A DNA stretch of 64,000 nt from Coraliomargarita sp. Lineage in GTDB: Bacteria; Verrucomicrobiota; Verrucomicrobiia; Opitutales; UBA953. Below, one piece after another: positions 16,952 to 26,333 of this stretch. The translations under genes were made by a program, and so were the position numbers. The stretch lies in assembly GCA_024638885.1 (NCBI GenBank), contig JAHEJL010000001.1:678965-742964 (forward strand). Reading direction: 5' to 3'. Within the stretch, counting starts at the first letter, position 1. Every line of letters starts with the position of its first letter. Below the pieces are notes generated by a model. It was not told where the DNA came from. It made no database searches and was given only the letters and a program-made list of their open reading frames with translations.

Positions 16952-18037
16952 TCAGGCGCGCTCGTGCCGGCCGTCGGGACGGCGCGTGAGCACGCCGCGG
17001 ATCTCCATCATCGTCAGGCTCACCGCGGCTTCGGCCGCGGAGCAGTCGGCCAGCGCCGCCAGGCTTTCCGCATCCTGCGCCGCGCCTCCCGCGAAGTGGG
17101 GCAGCCAGCGCGCGAACTCGGGAGGATCTTCGACCAGCGCGAGCGCCGGGCTGCCCCGGCTTTCGCCGAGTTCGGTCAGGATGTCATCGACCGAGGCGAC
17201 GAGCGTCGCGCCGTCGCGGATGAGCGCATGGCATCCGCGGCTCGCAGGGCTGTCCGCCCGGCCGGGTACGGCGCAGAGCGTCTTGCCGAGGTCGCCTGCG
17301 AACCGCGCGGTGATCATGCTGCCGCCGTCGACGTCGGTCTCGACGACCACCATGACGCGGACGAGTCCCGCGACGATGCGGTTGCGTTGCGGGAAGGTCT
17401 GCCGGTCGGCGGGCCGTCCGAGCGGGAATTCGGAGAGCACGCAGCCCTCGGCCTTCATGCGGGCGCGGAGCCGGACGGCTTCGGGCGGAAAGGTCAGGTC
17501 GAGGCCGTGTCCGACGACCGCGGCGGTGCGGCCGTCGGCCTCGAGCGCGCCTTCGTGCGCCGCGGTGTCGATGCCGCGCGCCAGGCCGCTGACGATCCAC
17601 CAGCCTTGCTGGGCGAGGTCGCGCGCGAAGCTCCGGGCGAGCGACGCCCCGTAGGTCGTGCAATGGCGCGAACCGATGATCCCGACGGCGCGTTCGTCCG
17701 GCAGCGCCGTCCCTTCGGCGTAGAGCACCAGCGGTGGATCCCAGAGCTTGGTGAGCGACGTCGGCCAGGCCGGGTCGGTTTCGTCGAGCAGACGGAAGCC
17801 CAGGTCGCGCACGCGGCCCATCTCTTCGGCCCAGGCGAATTCCCGCGCGGCGATCGCCGCGGCCACCGGTCGGCTGACGCCTTCGATGCGCGCGAGCTGT
17901 TCCGCCGGCGCGCCGAGGGCGACGGACAGGTCGCCGCCGAATGCTTCGCGGAGCCGACGCACCGTCACCGGGCCCACGCCCTTGAGGCCGTTGAGCAGGA
18001 CGCGTTGCGCGAGAGGGTCGGTCGGGATCGGCTGCAT
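16952..18037 (-). CDS. dprA: DNA processing protein DprA
   Basis: Cytoplasmic single-strand DNA-binding protein that loads RecA during natural transformation; 361 residues. An N-terminal helix-hairpin-helix/SAM-like region (1-70) contains GLKGVGPVTVRRL. The Rossmann fold carries IGSRHCTTYG, SGLARGIDTAAHEGAL and FPQRNRIVAGL, all diagnostic of DprA/Smf. The C-terminal 60 residues look like the winged helix found in many members. It is the last gene of the run pdxJ-acpS-nnr-dprA. No other competence gene is seen in the window. Confidence 0.95.
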   Translation of the reverse strand: MQPIPTDPLAQRVLLNGLKGVGPVTVRRLREAFGGDLSVALGAPAEQLARIEGVSRPVAAAIAAREFAWAEEMGRVRDLGFRLLDETDPAWPTSLTKLWDPPLVLYAEGTALPDERAVGIIGSRHCTTYGASLARSFARDLAQQGWWIVSGLARGIDTAAHEGALEADGRTAAVVGHGLDLTFPPEAVRLRARMKAEGCVLSEFPLGRPADRQTFPQRNRIVAGLVRVMVVVETDVDGGSMITARFAGDLGKTLCAVPGRADSPASRGCHALIRDGATLVASVDDILTELGESRGSPALALVEDPPEFARWLPHFAGGAAQDAESLAALADCSAAEAAVSLTMMEIRGVLTRRPDGRHERA

Positions 18038-18059
18038 CCCGCGAGCCAGCGTCGCCGGC

Positions 18060-19553
18060 TCAGCCGCGCAACACCGGGGACAGCCCAGCGAGCAGGTCGG
18101 TGGTTCGCACCGCTTCCTCCCCCTGGGTTTCCCTCAGCCAGTCGGCGGCGCGCGCGTGCCACGTCGTCGCGAGCACGACGGCGTCCAAGGCGGGCAGGCC
18201 GAGCTCATGGCGGCGTGCCAGCACCGAAGCGACGAGGCCGGCGAGCAGGTCGCCGGAGCCGCCGCGCGCGAGCACCGGTCCGCCGAAGGGGATATGGATC
18301 ACGCGGAGGCCGTCCGTCACGCAGGTCAGCGGGCCTTTGAGCACGACGATGGATTTCGTCTTATGCGCGTAGGCGCGGGCGGCGGCCACGGAGGCGTCGC
18401 GGCCGCTGAGACGCTTGAATTCGCCGGCATGCGGCAGGAGCACGCGGACCTTCGCGCCGCGCGAAGCGGCGACGACGGAAGGACGGAGGGCGTCGGCGTC
18501 GAGCACCAAGGCGGTCGTGGCCGTGGCCGCGATCGCACCGATGAGCTTCACGGCCTTCTCGCCCATGCCGGAGCCGATGAGGAGCGCATCTTTGTCGGCG
18601 AGGAGGGAGCGGACTTCCTTGAGGTTGGCCGGGCCGGCGACGCCGTCGCGCCCGGTCGACAGTCCTCGCCACATCGCCTCCGGGTAGGCCACCGCGGCTT
18701 TCGCGCGGACGGATTCCGGCAGGCAGGTCGTCACCAGGGCCGCGCCGGAGCGGAGCGCCGCGGCGGTGTTCATCAGCACCGCGCCCGGCATGCGCTCCGA
18801 ACCGCCGACGATGAGCAGGCGGCCGTGGTGGCGTTTGTCGCTACGCGCGCGGCGGGGGCGGCGCAGCGGAGCGAGGGCCTCGGCGGTCACGCAGGCTTCC
18901 TCGGTCTCGCCGAGCGGCAGGCCGATATCGAGGACGCGGAGACGCCCGACGAAGCGGGCGCACTTCGGCGAGAGCAACGGGCGCTTCAGGCAGCCGATCG
19001 AGACCGTCAGGTCGGCGCGGAAGGCCGGACCGACGGCATCGTCGCCGAGGCCGCTGGGGAGGTCGACCGCGACGCGCAGGCCGCGGAGGGCTTCGGTCGC
19101 GCGCAGGAAGGCGCGCAGCTCCGGGGAAAGCGGCGCGCGGAAACCTTGGCCGAGGATGCCGTCGAAGATCAGGTCGAACTCGAGCGCGGCGAGCTGGCCG
19201 AGGTTCGCGGCGGCGACGAGGCCGAGGCGGACGCCCTGCTTGCGGACGGACCAGGCGCGCTGGGCCTGGGCGCGGGCCGGACCGCCTTCGGCGAAGACCG
19301 CGACGATCTCCGTGCCGGGCTTGGCGCAATGCAGCGCGGCGAGGAAGGCGTCGGCGCCGTTGTTGCCCTTGCCGGCCAGCACCAGGATCCGGGCGGGTTT
19401 ACGGCCGAGCAAGGCGAGCGCCTCGTCGGCCACGCCGCGCGCGGCGCGGTTCATCAGTTGCCAGGAAAGCTTGGCGTCACCGCCGAGGAAGGCGGCTTCC
19501 GCCGCGGCCGCTTCGGCGCAGGACAGGACCGGCAGTCGGGAAGCCGCGCCCAT
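18060..19553 (-). CDS. nnr: Bifunctional NAD(P)H-hydrate epimerase / ADP-dependent NAD(P)H-hydrate dehydratase
   Basis: Metabolite-repair enzyme of 497 residues that restores NADH or NADPH from hydrated forms. The N-terminal YjeF_N epimerase domain (about 1-215) includes VLAGKGNNGADAFLAA and VDLPSGLGDD. The C-terminal ribokinase-like dehydratase domain (about 225-497) includes GRLLIVGGS, LIGSGMG, VLDADAL, LLPHAGEFKRL and ARGGSGDLLAGLVAS, with the catalytic Asp in GSGD. Both halves look complete. It starts only two bases after the acpS stop, a tight operon with acpS and pdxJ; the same order occurs in other bacteria. Confidence 0.95.
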   Translation of the reverse strand: MGAASRLPVLSCAEAAAAEAAFLGGDAKLSWQLMNRAARGVADEALALLGRKPARILVLAGKGNNGADAFLAALHCAKPGTEIVAVFAEGGPARAQAQRAWSVRKQGVRLGLVAAANLGQLAALEFDLIFDGILGQGFRAPLSPELRAFLRATEALRGLRVAVDLPSGLGDDAVGPAFRADLTVSIGCLKRPLLSPKCARFVGRLRVLDIGLPLGETEEACVTAEALAPLRRPRRARSDKRHHGRLLIVGGSERMPGAVLMNTAAALRSGAALVTTCLPESVRAKAAVAYPEAMWRGLSTGRDGVAGPANLKEVRSLLADKDALLIGSGMGEKAVKLIGAIAATATTALVLDADALRPSVVAASRGAKVRVLLPHAGEFKRLSGRDASVAAARAYAHKTKSIVVLKGPLTCVTDGLRVIHIPFGGPVLARGGSGDLLAGLVASVLARRHELGLPALDAVVLATTWHARAADWLRETQGEEAVRTTDLLAGLSPVLRG

Positions 19554-19555
19554 GT

Positions 19556-19951
19556 TCAGCGGACCAGCACCGCGAAGGCCTGGGCCAGCGTGTCGGTGTG
19601 GGTGAGCGAAAGGAGGAGGCGGGAAGCGCCGCGGGCGGCGAGGAGCGCGCGGGCCTTGTCGTCGAGCTCCACGACCGGTTCGCCGGCGGGACCGTTGAGC
19701 ACGCCGACGCTCGTCAGGGAGAGTTCCGCGCCGATGCCGGTACCGAAGGCCTTGCTGGCGGCTTCCTTGGCGGCGAAGCGCGCCGCGAGGGACGGGTAAG
19801 GGTCGGCCTTCGCGAGGCAGAGCTGCTGTTCGGCGGGCGTGAAGATCTTGTCCAGGAAGGCGGCGCCATGCTTCGCGTGCGCCGAGCGGATGCGGTCGAC
19901 CTCCGTCAGGTCCACGCCGACGCCGAGCACGTTGCCGCCTTCGAGGTTCAT
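19556..19951 (-). CDS. acpS: Holo-[acyl-carrier-protein] synthase
   Basis: Transfers 4'-phosphopantetheine from CoA to the Ser of acyl carrier protein in the cytoplasm; 131 residues, the usual trimer-forming length. The two metal-site motifs are present: GVGVDLTEVDRI (Asp after GVGV) and ARFAAKEAASKAFGTG (Glu of AKEA). Its ATG overlaps the pdxJ stop by four bases, and nnr follows two bases after its own stop, so all three are probably translated from one mRNA. Confidence 0.95.
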   Translation of the reverse strand: MNLEGGNVLGVGVDLTEVDRIRSAHAKHGAAFLDKIFTPAEQQLCLAKADPYPSLAARFAAKEAASKAFGTGIGAELSLTSVGVLNGPAGEPVVELDDKARALLAARGASRLLLSLTHTDTLAQAFAVLVR

Positions 19952-20703
19952 GCCTGCTTGGTGAGGTGACCCTTCATCTCCGCGACCGCGCCGCGGATGC
20001 CGGTGAAAAGCGCGCGCGCGACGATGGAGTGGCCGATGTTGAGCTCGTGCAGGTGCGGGAGCGTCAGGATCGCGCGGATGTTGTCGTAGTTGATGCCGTG
20101 GCCGGCGTTGACGACGAGTCCGTGGCGGTGGGCGAGGACGCAGCCGGCCCGGAGGCGTTCCAGTTCGGCTTCGGCCGCGGGGGATTTCCAGGCGTTGGCG
20201 AAGGCGCCCGTATGGAGCTCGATGACCGGGGCGCCGACGGCGACCGCGGCTTCGATCTGCGGGGCTTCGGGGCCGATGAAGAGCGAGACCTCGATGCCGG
20301 CGGCCTTGAGCGCGTGCGTCGTCTCCCGTACGCGGGCGAGCTGGCCGGCGACGTCGAGTCCGCCTTCGGTCGTCACTTCTTCGCGGGATTCGGGCACGAG
20401 GCAGACGGCGGCCGGGCGGAGCCGGAGGGCGAAGGCGGTCATCGCCGGCGTGCAGGCCATCTCGAGGTTGAGGCGGACGCCCGGGATGGCGGCGATCGCA
20501 TGGACGTCGGCGTCCTGGATGTGGCGGCGGTCTTCGCGCAGGTGGAGCGTGATGCCGTCGGCGCCGCCCGCGAGGGCTTCGCGCGTGAAGGCGACGACGT
20601 CCGGTTCGGCATGCGGCGACAGGTGCGCGCCACGGTAGCGCGCCTGGCGGAGCGTCGCGGCGTGGTCGATGTTGACGCCAAGGAGGAGGGGACGGGAGGA
20701 CAT
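19948..20703 (-). CDS. pdxJ: Pyridoxine 5'-phosphate synthase
   Basis: TIM-barrel enzyme of 251 residues that condenses 1-deoxyxylulose 5-phosphate with 3-amino-2-oxopropyl phosphate in the DXP-dependent vitamin B6 route. GVNIDHAATLRQARY at the N terminus, DGITLHLREDRRHIQD, CLVPESREEVTTEGGLDV and GHGINYDNI are characteristic, with the active-site Glu in VPESREE. It is the first gene of the pdxJ-acpS-nnr-dprA run and overlaps acpS by four bases. pdxJ-acpS adjacency is common in bacteria. Confidence 0.97.
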   Translation of the reverse strand: MSSRPLLLGVNIDHAATLRQARYRGAHLSPHAEPDVVAFTREALAGGADGITLHLREDRRHIQDADVHAIAAIPGVRLNLEMACTPAMTAFALRLRPAAVCLVPESREEVTTEGGLDVAGQLARVRETTHALKAAGIEVSLFIGPEAPQIEAAVAVGAPVIELHTGAFANAWKSPAAEAELERLRAGCVLAHRHGLVVNAGHGINYDNIRAILTLPHLHELNIGHSIVARALFTGIRGAVAEMKGHLTKQA

Positions 20704-20748
20704 CGGGCTTCGGACTTCAGCAATACCGTTCCGTCGGTCCGGGTCAAA

Positions 20749-20764
20749 GGGAACCGCAGTTCCC
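20749..20764 (-). terminator. Short hairpin after uvrA, possible terminator
   Basis: Stem GGGAAC / GTTCCC with a four-base loop, seven bases past the uvrA TAG on the minus strand, followed there by TTTG. The T tract is short, so termination may be weak. Confidence 0.4.
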
Positions 20765-20770
20765 CGCGTC

Positions 20771-23700
20771 CTAAGCCGTCGGCTTCGTGACCAGGCCGCG
20801 TTCGAGCGTGAGGCGGAGCGACGGGGCCGTCGGCGACTTCTTCAGCTTCGCCAGGGATTCCGGGTCGCCGGCGTGCACGAGCTGACCGCCGGCGTTGCCG
20901 CCTTCGGGTCCGATCTCGAGCACCCAGTCCGCTTCCGCGATCACGTCGGGGTGGTGTTCGATCACCACCACCGTGTGGCCTTGGTCGACGAGCGCATGGA
21001 GCAGCTCGATCAGGCGACGGCAGTCCGACTGGTGCAGGCCGATGGTCGGTTCTTCCAGGATGTAGAGGTTCGGGCGGATCTCGCCGCGGGAACGCTCACG
21101 GAAGGTCGGAAGGCCTTGGGCGAGCTCGCTGACGAGCTTGAGTCGCTGCGCTTCGCCGCCGGAGAGCGTCGGGCTGCTCTGGCCGAGCGTGAGGTAGCCC
21201 AGTCCGGTCTTCACCATCAGGCCGCAGAGGTCGCCCAGCTTGGCGTCGAACGACAGGAAGGCCGCGGCCTCCTCGAACGTCATCGCCAGCAGTTCGGCGG
21301 CGGACTTGCCGTTCCAACGGATCGCCTTGGCGGCGGAGCCGTAGCGCGTGCCCGCGCATTCTTCGCACGGGACGTAGGTGTCGGGCAGGAAGCTCATCTC
21401 GAGCTTGATGCGGCCGGCGCCGGAGCAGGCTTCGCAGCGGCCGCCGGAAGTATTGAACGAGAAGAAGCCGGCGCCATGGCCGCGGATGGCGGCTTCAGGC
21501 AGCGAGGCGAGGCGTTCGCGGATCAGGTCCCAGGCGCCGATGTACGTCGCCGGCGTGGAGCGCGGCGTCTTGCCGATCGGTTCCTGGTCGACGACCACCA
21601 GCTGGCGGAAGCCCTTGAGGCCCGAGAGCGAGGTGAAGGCCGGCTTGCCCTCGTGCGAGACGGCGGCGAGCGCCTCCTTGCCCGTGAGGCCGTCCTTCTT
21701 CTTCGCGATCGCCGCGCGGATCGCGGGCGCGAGCAGGTCGGTCACCAGCGTGGACTTGCCGGCGCCGGAGACGCCGCAGACGACGGTCAGGCGGCCGACG
21801 GGGATCTGGACGTCGAAGCCCTTGAGGTTGCGCAGCGACGCGTGCTTGAGGCGGACCCATTCGGCGGGCGCGCTTTTGCCGGCGACCGGACGGCGGGCGC
21901 CGCGGAGCGGGTGAGGGATGGCCTCCTTGAGGAAGCGTCCCGTGACGGAATCGGCGCGCTTCTCCAGAGCGGCGGCCGTGCCTTGCGCGACGATCGTGCC
22001 GCCGTGGACGCCGGCGCCCGGGCCCATGTCGACGACCAGGTCGGCCGCGCGCATGGTGTCTTCGTCGTGTTCGACCACGAGGACCGTGTTGCCGCGGTCG
22101 CGGAGGCCCTTGAGCGAGCCGATCAGGCGGTCGTTGTCGCGCGGGTGCAGGCCGATGCTCGGCTCGTCGAGGACGTAGAGCGCGCCGGAAAGCGTCGAGC
22201 CCAGCTGCGCGGCGAGGCGGATGCGCTGCGCTTCGCCGCCGGACAGCGTGTCGGCGCCGCGGTCGAGCGCGAGGTAGCCGAGGCCGACGGAATCCAGGAA
22301 GCGCAGGCGCGCGGCGATCTCGGGCAGGAGCGCGCCGACGATGGCCTTCTCGCGGGCCTCAAGCTTGAGCCCGTTGAGGAAGGCGAGCGATTCGTCGGGT
22401 TGCAGGCGGAGGAGTCCCGGCAGCGAGAGCGAGCGGCCTTTCGGGCCGGCCAGCTTCACCGAACGTCCGATCGGGCCGAGGCGTTCGCCGTGGCAGGTCG
22501 GGCAGACTTCCTCGCCGACGCGGTCCGCGATGGCGTTCTCGTTGATGGATTCTTCCTCGTCGGAAGAGAAGGTCGACACCTCGAGGCCGTGGCCGCGGCA
22601 ATCCGGACACCAGCCGCGCGGCGAGTTCCAAGAGAGATGCTTCGGATCGACCTCGGGGAACGACTCGCCCGTGGCGGGGTCGCTGCGGGACGTCGAGAGG
22701 TAGGCGACCTGCTGGCCGTCGGGGGCGAGCAGCACGCAGGCGTTCTTGCCGGCCGCGAGGACCTGGCGGACGAGCGTGCGGAGGGCTTTCTCGCCGGACT
22801 CCTCGGTTTCGTCAGGCAGGCGGATCAGGCCGTCGGCGCGGAGTTCGCCGAAGACCGCGTCGACGTCGTGCTCGGAATAGCGGTCGAGGCCTTCGAAGCC
22901 TTCGACCTGATGCATCCGGCCGTCGCAACGGAGCAGGCGGAGGCCCTTGGTCTCGGCCCATTCGGCGAGCGGACGGTGGTGGCCCTTGCGGGAGCGGACG
23001 AGCGGGGCGGCGATCAGCAACGCACCCTTCTTCAGGGATTTCGCCTTCTTCGCGACGAGGCGGACGACCGCGTCTTCCGTCATCTCCTCGAGCGGCTCGC
23101 CCGTGGTCGGGCTATGCAGCACGCCGGCGCGGGCGTAGAGCACGCGGAGGTATTGGGCGACTTCGGTGACCGTCGCCACGGTCGACTTGGCCGAGCCGCG
23201 CGTGACGCGCTGCTCGATGGCGACCGTGGGCGGCAGGCCCGTGAGCGAATCGATGTCCGGCTTCGGGAGCTGTTCGACGAACTGGCGCGCGTAGGCGGAG
23301 ACGCATTCCAGGAAGCGGCGCTGGCCTTCGGCGAAGAGGATGTCGAAAGCCAGGGACGACTTACCCGAGCCCGAGACGCCGGTCATCACCGTGAGCGAGC
23401 CGTGCGGGATCTCGAGCGAGACGTCCTTCAGGTTATGTTCGCGGGCGCCGCGCAACGTGATCGAGGTCGGGCGCGGCTTGCCCGCCGCGGCCGAGGGCGG
23501 GGCGAAGGCGTCGTCGCCCTGGGCGAGGAAGCGGCCGGTGACCGTGCCGGCCTGGGCCACTTCGGCGGGCGTGCCTTCGGCGACGAGCCGGCCGCCGCCG
23601 GGTCCGGCTTCGGGGCCCATCTCCAGGATCCAGTCGCAGGACTTCAGCACGTCGAGGTGATGTTCCACCACGATGAGCGAGTGGCCGGCTTCCGTGAGGC

Positions 23701-26290
23701 GATGCAGCAGGCCGACCAGGCGCGAGACGTCCTCGCGGTGCAGGCCGGTCGTCGGTTCGTCGAGCAGCAGCAACGCGCCGCTCTTGCGGGCGTCGATCTT
23801 CGAAAGGTAACGGACGAGCTTGAGGCGTTGCGCTTCGCCGCCGGAGAGCGTCGTGAGCGGCTGGCCCATCGACAGGTAGCCGAGGCCCACCTCTTCGAGG
23901 CAGGCGAGCTGGGCGGAGGCCGGCGTGCGTTCGCCGAGGAACTTGCGCGCTTCGGTGACCGACATCGCGAGCAGGTCGCCGACGGACTTGCCGTCGTATT
24001 GGAAGCTCAGCACCTCGTCGCGGAAGCGCTTGCCGTTGCAGGACGGACAGGGGAGGGCGACGTCGGAGACGAACTGCATCTCCACCGTCTCCCAGCCGGC
24101 GCCGCCGCAGCGTTCGCAGCGGCCTTCGCCGGCGTTGAAGGAGAAGTGGGAAGGCGTGAGCCCGGCGGCCTTCGCTTCCGCCGAATTGCCGAGCAGGGTG
24201 CGGATCGCGTCCCAGGCGCCGACGTAGAGCGCGGGGTTGGAGCGCGGCGTGCGGGTGGCCGGAGACTGGTCGACCAGCGCGACCTCCGCCGGTTCCTTGT
24301 CGAACTTCACCCACTTGAGTTCCGTCGCTTCGTCGCCCGACTCGGGGTCGCGCCGGCCGATGACCTGATGGAGCAGCGTGGACTTGCCGGAGCCCGAGAC
24401 GCCGCAGAGGCCGACGAGGCGGCCCAGCGGGATCGAGCAGGCGAAGTCGCGGAGATTGTTGACCGTGGCGCCGCTGACGCGGAGGCGCGGGGTCGTGTCG
24501 CCGACGGCGCGCGGCGCGCGGACCTCCGGCGTGCGTCGTCCCGAGAGCCAGTTGCCCGTGGCGGATTCCTTGACCTTCAGGATGCCCTTCGGGACGCCTT
24601 GGTAGAGGAGATGGCCGCCTTCGGCGCCGGGACGCGGGCCGATCTCGATGAGCCAGTCGGCCGCGCGCATGACGGATTCGTCATGTTCGACGACCACGAC
24701 CGTGTTGCCCTGGTCGACGAGGCTGCGCAGGATGCCGACCATGCGCGAGAGATCGCGGGCGTGCATGCCGACGCTCGGTTCGTCGAGGACGAAGACCGTG
24801 TCCGCGAGGCAGGCGCCGAGGCAGGAGGTCAGGTTGACGCGTTGGACCTCGCCGCCGGAGAGCGTGCGCGAGAGGCGATCCAGCGCGAGGTAGCCGAGGC
24901 CGACCGCTTCCAGGTAGCCGAGGCGGGCGAGGATGGCTTCGAGGGCGTGGTCGGCCGGATGACGCGAATCCTTCGGAGCCAGCGGCGCGAGCATCGCGCG
25001 CAGGTCCGAGACCGGGCAGGCGTAGAGTTCCGGCAGCGACTTGCCTTGCCAGCGCCAGAAGAGGGATTCCTCGCGGAAGCGGCGGCCCTGGCACTTCGGG
25101 CACGACTCGTAGGCGCGCCAGCGCGACAGGAAGACGCGCACGTGCATCTTGTAGGTCGTGCCTTCGAGCCAGCGGAAGAACCCGCGGATGCCATACCACT
25201 TCGAATCGTATTCGCCAGGCACGTAGCCCGGCTCGCCGTTCTCCACGAACTTGCGGTGCGCGACCGAGAGCTTCTTCCAGGGCACGTCGAGCGGGATGCC
25301 CGCCTTGCGGCAGGCGCGCACGAGGTCCTTCTGCGATTCGCCGTAGACCGTGCCTTGGAACGGGGCGATCGCGCCTTCGGCGAGCGTCAGCGCCGGGTTC
25401 GGGATGATCTTGCTCCAGTCGAGGCCGATGACGCGGCCGAAGCCGCGGCACTCCGGGCAGGCGCCCACGGGCGAGTTGAAGGAGAACAGCGCGGGCGAGG
25501 CCGGGCGGAACTTGCGTCCGTCGACCGGCGATTCGAGCGCCTCGCTGTAGCGCGAGAGCTCATGGCCTTGGTCGTCGAGCAGGCGGAGGCGGGCGCCGCC
25601 GAGGCGGAACGCCGCGAGCGCGGCTTCGTGGAAGCGGGAAGCTTGATCGGCGGAGACCGTGATGCGGTCTTGGATGACGAGAAGTTCGGTCGCGTCGGCC
25701 GGGATCTCGTCTTCCGTCAGCCGGATCCGCTTGCCCGCGGCGAACGCGCGGCTGAAGCCCGCCTTCGCGAATTCGTCGGCGATCGTGGGCCAGCCCAGCG
25801 TCTCAGGCTTCGCCACCGCGAACGCGAGCGAGAGGGACTGTCCGGGGAAGCGGGCGAGCGAATCCTGCCAGGCGGCGTCCGGGCCGCGGGGGACGATGAC
25901 CTGGCCGCTCGCCGGATCGACGAGGTCGGCCCGATGGGCGAACCAGACTTTGAACCAGTCGCAGAGCTCCGTCATCGTGCCCACCGTGGAGCGCGAGGTG
26001 CGGACGGCGTTGCCTTGCTTGATCGCGACCGAAGGCCGGACGTTCTCGGCCGAATCCAGGGCCGGCGAAGGGAGCAGCTCGAGGAACTGGCGGACGTAGG
26101 GGCTGAACGTCTCGACGTAACGGCGCTGGCCCTCCGCGTGCAGCGTGTCGAAGACCAGGGAAGACTTGCCGGCGCCGCTGAGGCCCGTGACCACGACCAG
26201 CTTGCCGACGGGGATGTCCACGTCGAAGCCCTTCAGGTTGTTCTGGCGGACGCCGCGGAGGCGGATGGCGTCTGGTCGGGGGGCGGACAT
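20771..26290 (-). CDS. uvrA: Double-length excinuclease ABC subunit A (tandem UvrA)
   Basis: Damage-recognition ATPase of nucleotide excision repair, here 1839 residues, about twice the normal 940. Four ABC modules are visible. The Walker A motifs lie near residues 36, 630, 973 and 1510 (GLSGAGKS, GVSGSGKS, GVSGSGKS, GVSGAGKS). The four LSGGE signatures lie near 477, 815, 1353 and 1708. CxxC zinc-type pairs appear in several places (CPECRG, CPKCQG, CERCGG/CPSCNG, CPDCRG/CPTCHG, CEACSG/CEECAG). The second UvrA half begins near residue 943. Chlamydial UvrA has the same double form. The ATG at 26290 was chosen because it directly precedes the ABC start; ATG codons at 26302 and 26395 are also in frame. 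Confidence 0.95.
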   Translation of the reverse strand: MSAPRPDAIRLRGVRQNNLKGFDVDIPVGKLVVVTGLSGAGKSSLVFDTLHAEGQRRYVETFSPYVRQFLELLPSPALDSAENVRPSVAIKQGNAVRTSRSTVGTMTELCDWFKVWFAHRADLVDPASGQVIVPRGPDAAWQDSLARFPGQSLSLAFAVAKPETLGWPTIADEFAKAGFSRAFAAGKRIRLTEDEIPADATELLVIQDRITVSADQASRFHEAALAAFRLGGARLRLLDDQGHELSRYSEALESPVDGRKFRPASPALFSFNSPVGACPECRGFGRVIGLDWSKIIPNPALTLAEGAIAPFQGTVYGESQKDLVRACRKAGIPLDVPWKKLSVAHRKFVENGEPGYVPGEYDSKWYGIRGFFRWLEGTTYKMHVRVFLSRWRAYESCPKCQGRRFREESLFWRWQGKSLPELYACPVSDLRAMLAPLAPKDSRHPADHALEAILARLGYLEAVGLGYLALDRLSRTLSGGEVQRVNLTSCLGACLADTVFVLDEPSVGMHARDLSRMVGILRSLVDQGNTVVVVEHDESVMRAADWLIEIGPRPGAEGGHLLYQGVPKGILKVKESATGNWLSGRRTPEVRAPRAVGDTTPRLRVSGATVNNLRDFACSIPLGRLVGLCGVSGSGKSTLLHQVIGRRDPESGDEATELKWVKFDKEPAEVALVDQSPATRTPRSNPALYVGAWDAIRTLLGNSAEAKAAGLTPSHFSFNAGEGRCERCGGAGWETVEMQFVSDVALPCPSCNGKRFRDEVLSFQYDGKSVGDLLAMSVTEARKFLGERTPASAQLACLEEVGLGYLSMGQPLTTLSGGEAQRLKLVRYLSKIDARKSGALLLLDEPTTGLHREDVSRLVGLLHRLTEAGHSLIVVEHHLDVLKSCDWILEMGPEAGPGGGRLVAEGTPAEVAQAGTVTGRFLAQGDDAFAPPSAAAGKPRPTSITLRGAREHNLKDVSLEIPHGSLTVMTGVSGSGKSSLAFDILFAEGQRRFLECVSAYARQFVEQLPKPDIDSLTGLPPTVAIEQRVTRGSAKSTVATVTEVAQYLRVLYARAGVLHSPTTGEPLEEMTEDAVVRLVAKKAKSLKKGALLIAAPLVRSRKGHHRPLAEWAETKGLRLLRCDGRMHQVEGFEGLDRYSEHDVDAVFGELRADGLIRLPDETEESGEKALRTLVRQVLAAGKNACVLLAPDGQQVAYLSTSRSDPATGESFPEVDPKHLSWNSPRGWCPDCRGHGLEVSTFSSDEEESINENAIADRVGEEVCPTCHGERLGPIGRSVKLAGPKGRSLSLPGLLRLQPDESLAFLNGLKLEAREKAIVGALLPEIAARLRFLDSVGLGYLALDRGADTLSGGEAQRIRLAAQLGSTLSGALYVLDEPSIGLHPRDNDRLIGSLKGLRDRGNTVLVVEHDEDTMRAADLVVDMGPGAGVHGGTIVAQGTAAALEKRADSVTGRFLKEAIPHPLRGARRPVAGKSAPAEWVRLKHASLRNLKGFDVQIPVGRLTVVCGVSGAGKSTLVTDLLAPAIRAAIAKKKDGLTGKEALAAVSHEGKPAFTSLSGLKGFRQLVVVDQEPIGKTPRSTPATYIGAWDLIRERLASLPEAAIRGHGAGFFSFNTSGGRCEACSGAGRIKLEMSFLPDTYVPCEECAGTRYGSAAKAIRWNGKSAAELLAMTFEEAAAFLSFDAKLGDLCGLMVKTGLGYLTLGQSSPTLSGGEAQRLKLVSELAQGLPTFRERSRGEIRPNLYILEEPTIGLHQSDCRRLIELLHALVDQGHTVVVIEHHPDVIAEADWVLEIGPEGGNAGGQLVHAGDPESLAKLKKSPTAPSLRLTLERGLVTKPTA

Positions 26291-26333
26291 CGGACCGTCC
26301 ATCGGACACGATTCCGCCCGCTTGGCAAACCCG

